NCBI GenBank assembly: GCA_944989445.1
Contig: CALYLW010000041.1
Span: forward strand, 816,001 to 880,000
From: Ampullaceana balthica
Taxonomy: Eukaryota > Mollusca > Gastropoda > Lymnaeidae
Direction of reading: 5' to 3'
Length of the DNA stretch: 64,000 bases
The number at the start of each line of letters is the position of its first letter. Positions within the stretch are counted from its first letter, which is position 1. Position numbers and translations under genes: made by a program. Shown one piece after another: positions 59,015 through 64,000 of the stretch. Below the pieces are notes generated by a model. It saw nothing but the letters and a program-made list of their open reading frames with translations, did not search any database and had not been told where the DNA came from.

Positions 59015-60383
59015 AATCAGGTGATAATATCTTCTGACTTATCCTTTACCATTTTTCTTTTCTTTTGCATTTTTGGTGTTTTCAAAGGTATATCATGTGT
59101 ACTAGAATAAGAGTATTTTTGAGCTGCTTCTCCAAATATACCAACATGTTGTGATTCATTATTATTGACATTGTCATTAAAATCAGTGTGAATTATTGTC
59201 TTATTTGTCATAAAATTTTATTTTCTCTCTTCTCCTGAATTTATGTCAGCAATCTGTATACAACCCTTACTTTGTCTTGAAGAGAACACATCCAACAGGA
59301 ATAGTATATGGTTATAGAATTTCCATGAGGAATTTTGTCCATTAAATGTAGCTAAACTATCTGTAAGAGGTCTTGTTGCTTTTAAAATGCTCTTTTCAAA
59401 AGTTTTCTCCCAAGCCTTGCCCTTTTGTTTCTACAAGTTTGGCTGAAAAGAAGAAAAAGGTTGCTTTTACACACATTGTATCATTGTTTAAAAAAATATA
59501 TAAATTAGTCTTGAAAATTATTTTTATACATAATAAATTCTAAAAGTTTAAGTTACACCACAACTTTTTTAAATTACCACTTTGATAAAAAATTGATAAA
59601 TAATTCAACAGTTAATTGTTATTGTTAAAAATAGTAATAATAGTATTAATAGTAAAAAAATTATATTTTATTTTTGACATGTAAAACTAGTACTAGTGTA
59701 ACATTGTAGTTTTAATTAAATTTTAAATCTTGTTGTGTTCTTACCTTGAAATTTAAAATATTTTAAAAACATTTTAAGCATTAATTTTGAACTTAATATT
59801 ATGGTATATTTAACTTATGCTACATTTAATAATAATATTAATACTAAATTATAAGTATATATAATATATATATGCAAAATAATTATTAATTGGAACAAAA
59901 GTTGTTTAAATAGTGAAACAAGTATTTCGCTTCATTAATTTATAATATTTTGTTATTTGATTCCCTTTTAGTCAATATATTAATAATTTAAAGTTTAAAG
60001 TAAAATAATAAGTATAAAATACATATACTTATACGCTATACTATTTATAACTAATTTTGAAGCTTAAAATTGATAAATATTATATTTAAAAGTCGATTAC
60101 CGACTTGAATCGTCTTGACCTAATTAAATAAATTCTTAACCACTTGGATTTGATAGTCCTAAAATTACTATTTTTATAATTATTTTTAGACTCAGTTATC
60201 TATCATTCTTGATTGAATTAAATAAACAAAATCTACAATAATAGTTGTAGCTTACTTACTTGTAGAATTAGGTTCGTCTGCAATTTCAAGCCAAAGTTTC
60301 CTTCCAACATTCCTATTACTAGTATTAGTATTACTAATTACTATTGTCACACTTCGACGTCGTTGAGAGGAGTGTGCACTCAT
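59015..60383 (-). pseudogene. MADF/Myb-like accessory gene of the Harbinger element, decayed
   Basis: Exon 1 runs from ATG 60,383 to a donor (ACAA then GTAAGT) at 60,260 and encodes MSAHSSQRRR, then VGRKLWLEIADEPNST. A second exon starts after CAG at 59,442 and, with a frame change, reads KAWEKTFEKSILKA, then NSSWKFYNHILFLLD. The final motif fits the SxWxxYdxLxFL end of MADF domains. A stop follows near 59,220, then a separate 64-codon frame (59,211-59,017) rich in Lys. Harbinger elements commonly encode such a DNA-binding partner beside the transposase. Confidence 0.6.
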
Positions 60384-60999
60384 GGACTTACGAATTTAAC
60401 TTGTCAATATCCATAATAAAAATCAAAATAATTTTAGTTTAAAATGGAAATATAATGTTTTAAATTTCGAAAATCATGCATGAAAGCCAATTATTATTTA
60501 TTAAATGATCATTTACACACATAACATTGGACGATGTGGCAAAAAATGTCCGCCATTTTGTTGACTTTTGAAAGCAGATTCGCGCGATGCGCTGAAAAAA
60601 TCAAATTATTCGCGCGTATACGGGCGTATACTGGCGTTTTTCACGCTGCTAGTGTAACCACTCACACTATGTTATTGCATTTGTTTTTCAAGATGTTTCA
60701 GATGCGCGTTCGCGCGTATACTAGATTGGCGAATTCGCGTGCAGTGTAACCACAGCCTAAGGCTGCACTCTAATATCGTAACACGCGTGAATCCTTGTAA
60801 AACGTCATTAAGTACAGTTTCTTTAATCATATATTTAAGTGGAACTTTTATTCTAAGTTGCGCGTTTTGATGTGACGTCAAATGTGTGAATCCTTTTTTC
60901 TCCAGTGCATGACGTCATTTATTGACGGTCCCCAAAAGGGCTGAAAATTGGAGACCACTCCGGGCTGCAAAAGTTCGAGCTACGCCACTGACTGAGTTT

Positions 61000-61975
61000 G
61001 ATCGGGAAAAAGGTGTATTTGGGAGTGGTGGGTGAAGTAAGAAACGTTAATATTTGTGCCGCGCACGAAGAAAAATATTTGTAGCTGCAAAATATTATAA
61101 GTAAATGGATAACATGCTATGGTGGATTAAAGGGGGGGGCTGAACGGGCTAAAGCCAGGGGCCCCCAATGATTTAGGGCCCCCCAAATTTAGTATATTTA
61201 TAATAAAGGTGGAGAAATGTTTGCAAGAATTCCTGAAAATATAATAAATTAAATAAATTAATAAAATCATCTATTAAACTGATCGCTATCGGAGACGATT
61301 TTTATAAAAACCTGATTTTACAGGCTAAATAAGAGAAAACATTGAAGAATTTAGTTTATTTTTTTTTAAATTTACATCTATCGTCAAGTAAGTGTAGTCT
61401 TGTGGAAGAAACTCGGCTTGCGGTGCAAGCGGTCACGCGATCGATTCCCACTGGGGAAATATTTTTTTTTATTTTTCATTTGTCATTTGTTTTTTTTAAA
61501 TTGTCTTTTTCACTCAATTTAGGATACTGGCAATCAGTTATTTCTTCGTATTCGTTTTTTCTTTTTTTTTCATGAATAAAACTTTTTGGCTGAGATGGCC
61601 GATTACGTAGTACAGACAAAGTATGAGAACTATTTAGTTACAAGTTACAGTCTTATATTAGCTTCTAGCAATCATTTTATTTAAAGGGACGCTGGCTGGA
61701 TAGGGCCCCAGTTTGAATTGCAGCCAGGGGCCCCGTGCAGTCTAAATCCTCCTCTGATAACATGTAATTAGGGTATGAGTTACTGACAGGACGTAACAAA
61801 ACAGTGAACGTTTCGGCAAAGAGCCTTCGGCCGTGAACTGAGTGCATTCGTTTTGCTCTCCCTTTTTCGTTTGTCTCCATTTTGACGATCGGCAAGAAAA
61901 CGGAAGAGAAACGAATGGGTTACATTTTTGTTTCGTCACTGGCGACCATTTTTCTCAGTTTGGTTCAACTAGGTG
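61000..61975. other. No gene seen; possible tRNA-like fragment
   Basis: AT-rich. 61,400-61,460 (CGGCTTGCGGTGCAAGCGG, GCGATCGATTCCCACTGG, then a T-run) resembles the 3' half of a tRNA with a B box followed by a polymerase III terminator, possibly a SINE remnant. Weak. Confidence 0.3.
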
Positions 61976-61979
61976 GAAC

Positions 61980-62180
61980 AATAATGGAGGCTTTGCAATT
62001 GCTCTTACTGTTTTGGATGAAAAGGAAACGTCGAACCCCAAAACGTTACTGGACACACATAGTTTTTTTTACGAAGAGGTGATTTTGGAGAATATCATCA
62101 TCTTCTGGATGAAGTTTTAAAAGATGAAGAAAATGTGTTTTCTATATTCGGATGTCGCCCTGAAACGTTTTAAGAGATGA
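61980..62180 (+). pseudogene. Second PIF/Harbinger transposase N-terminal fragment
   Basis: The plus strand reads KRRTPKRYWTH, and after a one-base shift GDFGEYHHLLDEVLKDEEN, then VFSIFGCRPETF and a stop. This resembles the N-terminal start of Harbinger transposases (RRxWVRPxxxRRxxxGEYxxLxxELxxDEExFxxxxRMxxxTF). No downstream catalytic part was found. Confidence 0.65.
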
Positions 62181-62661
62181 AGATAAATAGAAGTAAAAAA
62201 AAAGATTTTTAAAAACCACGTTTTATAAGCGGACTAAAAAGAAGAAAATAAAATTTTAAAAACTTAAAACAAGTACTACGATGTAATATGACTAAAAACG
62301 TGGGGCGGGCGCCTCTCATTTCAGTTCACTCATTTTCTTACTCTATGTAAAGATAAACTTTAAAAAGTTCAATAATTTAATAACGGTACATTCGATCGAT
62401 CTGAAATTTTGATACAATGCATTGTCATCCAAGATCTATCTGTGGTAAAATTTTGAGATCTCTGTTTTCAAGAGAAAGGCTTGTGATAACTCTACTGTAA
62501 GTGGCACATTGAAGATGACTAATGACAAAAACATAATTTAGGGCAGGTAGACAGACAGGCAGACGGGTGGGTTGAAAGATGGATAGATGGATGATAGATT
62601 GACACTATAAATTTAAAGCAAAACAAGTGTAAAGGGTGCAAAATAATGTATTGAAATATCA

Positions 62662-63060
62662 CATGGGATCATTGTCAGAGTCGTATGTTTGATATTGATA
62701 ACGGTAATGCTCGAAGTCACATCCCTGGACAGACTGACTTGTGTTGGTATGCCTGCTGGTACCTGTCACCTGTGAAGATTGTCTCATGTATTTGAGAATG
62801 ACCATTTTTGCGGCTGGTCTAATCACTTGCTGAGAGTAAACTGGGAGAAATTTTAGTTGCGAGTTAAAACGTTCGGATTTCGATTCAGCAAATGGGAGCG
62901 GCAAAAAAAGGAGAGGAACGCGAGAGGGGTGCACTCCGTTGTCTAGATTGAAATAATAGACTCTTCCGGTGATTCGGCAACTGAGAGCAAAGGTCAAGCT
63001 GGGACCATCACGAAGCGGAGAGGAAAACGAAGGCACTCAGTTCATATTCCACAGCCAAAA
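62662..63060 (-). other. Unrecognised open frame without ATG start
   Basis: The frame is open on the minus strand for 125 codons, with a stop just before it, but the first in-frame ATG is near 62,804. An internal AG acceptor (TACTCTCAG, about 62,843) could make 62,842-62,662 a terminal exon ending DSDNDPM. No family recognised. Slightly higher GC than the flanks. Confidence 0.25.
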
Positions 63061-63159
63061 AAAGGTACACAAATAAAACGAATATAAAGAAATAAAAATA
63101 TAAAAAATCAAAACTTAGCTGCTGTGAAATCTGAAGAGTCAATGAAACAAGAAGGGAAA

Positions 63160-63180
63160 AGTGTGAGCTTATATAGGAAA
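63160..63180 (-). promoter_or_regulatory. Possible TATA-type core promoter
   Basis: The minus strand has CCTATATAAGCTC with CCACACCC about 20 bases upstream. It would drive transcription toward 62.7 kb. TATA-like words are frequent by chance in AT-rich DNA. Confidence 0.25.
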
Positions 63181-64000
63181 GGAGAGAGTGGGTGTGGCTA
63201 AACGATTAGGTTGTCAGCGCAAAAACAACATTCATCCCATGTGGTACAAGGGTCCCATACTATTGGATTAGTCTATTCTCCAGACTGACCCTGCCCGATG
63301 TGTTTGTGCAAGAGACCATGGCGGTGACAGACAGGTCATCGACGCCCAGATGGTCACGTCAATTGAAGTGTCGGGAGACATGACACTGTTTGTCTTGTGT
63401 TATCGCACGTACATGCTCTGAGATACGGCAGGAGAGTAACCTCCCCGTCTGCTGCCGTATCGCAGACGCTCCTTCTATATAGAAGATTATTACGTCCAAA
63501 GACTGTGCCGGTCTGTTAGCAAGTGGTACGTCGTTCATATAGCAACGTCTATGAGGGTTCCACGCTTTACCAAGCGCTGTTGTTTCCTTTCGAAGCTGGG
63601 TGGACTCAGGAACAAATCCCGGCCTTCACTGGTACTCGAAACCGTGAACGTCGACCACTGTGCCCCTATAATTTTAATTATGTTGATTTTGTTTCTACGT
63701 TCAAGTTACCAATCTAATGAAACATTAGAAATCGAGAGAAAGCATAAAATAGATTGCGTGTGTGTGTGTTTGGCTTTTGTGTTAATCGTTAGGTACGAAA
63801 ATCATTGAATTTCATTGGCATTGTATCCCTAAATATAGGGATCGAAGTCAAGGGGCTTGCCTCTTACATTAATAAAACGACTTGTTGACAACTATGTTAC
63901 CGTTTTGAAATAGTTAAAGAAACATACAGATTACCTTAATATATATTAATTTCTTAGTTTATGTAAGTATAAATAAATGCAATATTTAAAATGTATTTTT
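63181..64000. other. GC-richer stretch with unassigned open frames
   Basis: 63,240-63,720 is less AT-rich than its surroundings and has overlapping plus-strand frames of 64 and 85 codons. None has a recognisable family, so an exon is possible but unproven. A perfect 10-bp inverted repeat (GATACGGCAG ... CTGCCGTATC) lies at about 63,423-63,464. Confidence 0.3.

Larger units (their letters stand above)
53243..60757. mobile_element. PIF/Harbinger transposon, 7.5 kb, TAA target duplication
   Basis: Left and right termini share about 60 bp in inverted orientation, starting GGCTGTGGTTACACTGCACG, with one or two mismatches. TAA flanks both sides (53,240-53,242 and 60,758-60,760), the TWA target site of PIF/Harbinger. 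A subterminal GGTTACACTGC motif is repeated near both ends. It carries relics of a transposase (plus strand) and a MADF/Myb-like gene (minus strand), the usual two-gene layout. Confidence 0.92.
52405..60937. mobile_element. MITE of the GGGGCCGTCC family split by two insertions
   Basis: The left part at 52,405-52,563 (AATGACGTCACGCGATTTTG, CTATTTGAAAATGAGCATGA) is followed at about 53,215-53,242 by TTTTTAGTGTAA. The right part at 60,758-60,937 (TAAGGCTGCACTCTAATATC, GACGTCATTTATTGACGG) completes the structure, judged against the intact copy at 15.4-15.8 kb. Confidence 0.75.
51823..60990. mobile_element. hAT-type element carrying a nest of other transposons, perfect 8-bp target duplication
   Basis: It begins CAGTGGCGTAGCTGGGGGAG and ends GTTCGAGCTACGCCACTG, inverted repeats of about 13 bp. 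ACTGAGTT flanks it at 51,815-51,822 and 60,991-60,998. The same end type occurs at 38,013. Most of the 9.17 kb is later insertions. No hAT transposase was seen inside. Confidence 0.88.

Noticed and set aside
61400..61460. Functional tRNA gene
   Set aside because: Only a B-box-like half and T-run are visible; no full cloverleaf could be folded by eye.
62659..63036. WW-domain-like motif (GRVYYFN) in the 125-codon minus-strand frame
   Set aside because: Both signature tryptophans are missing and the frame has no ATG before the last 48 codons.

Overview
This is a eukaryotic, AT-rich, repeat-dense window. Genes have GT-AG introns, and most of the sequence is introns, minisatellites and decayed DNA transposons. 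A 15-exon LBP/BPI gene with long introns, many hAT, PIF/Harbinger and Tigger relics, and the absence of any prokaryotic layout suggest an invertebrate. A lophotrochozoan, probably a gastropod mollusc, is my best guess, but that is inference.

Layout: (1) 1-492 is the last coding exon of an unrecognised plus-strand gene whose product ends in a CaaX-type tail, followed by a 3'UTR with AATAAA at 975-980. (2) 5.4-17.6 kb (minus) is a complete 15-exon LBP/BPI gene that I could assemble codon by codon: 1,473 nt, 490 aa, all exon phases agreeing. Its introns are packed with tandem arrays and hAT-like MITEs. (3) 18-30 kb is intergenic, with a large inverted repeat, LINE 3' ends, two long minisatellites (24 bp and 41 bp units) and a Tigger-type transposon whose transposase is split by a 14-bp minisatellite. 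(4) 30.5-44.6 kb (minus) holds a second LBP/BPI locus: exons equivalent to 1-6 (44.6-37.8 kb), then a second set equivalent to exons 2-6 (36.5-30.6 kb) that ends in a stop. Phases allow all 11 exons to be spliced into one 373-aa protein with two N-terminal BPI barrels and no C-terminal barrel. (5) 38-48 kb also contains decayed hAT transposases and PIF-like MITEs. (6) 51.8-61.0 kb is a nest of transposons: a hAT-type element with a perfect 8-bp target duplication contains a MITE, which contains a second repeat and a 7.5-kb PIF/Harbinger element with long terminal inverted repeats and decayed transposase and MADF-like genes. (7) 61-64 kb has a second Harbinger fragment and weak, unrecognised coding signals.

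The two LBP/BPI loci lie in the same orientation and look like tandem paralogues of a secreted lipid- or LPS-binding innate immunity family. The candidate novelty is the double N-barrel locus. Other notable points are splice sites of the 15-exon gene that overlap a transposon target duplication, a microsatellite and a tandem duplication.
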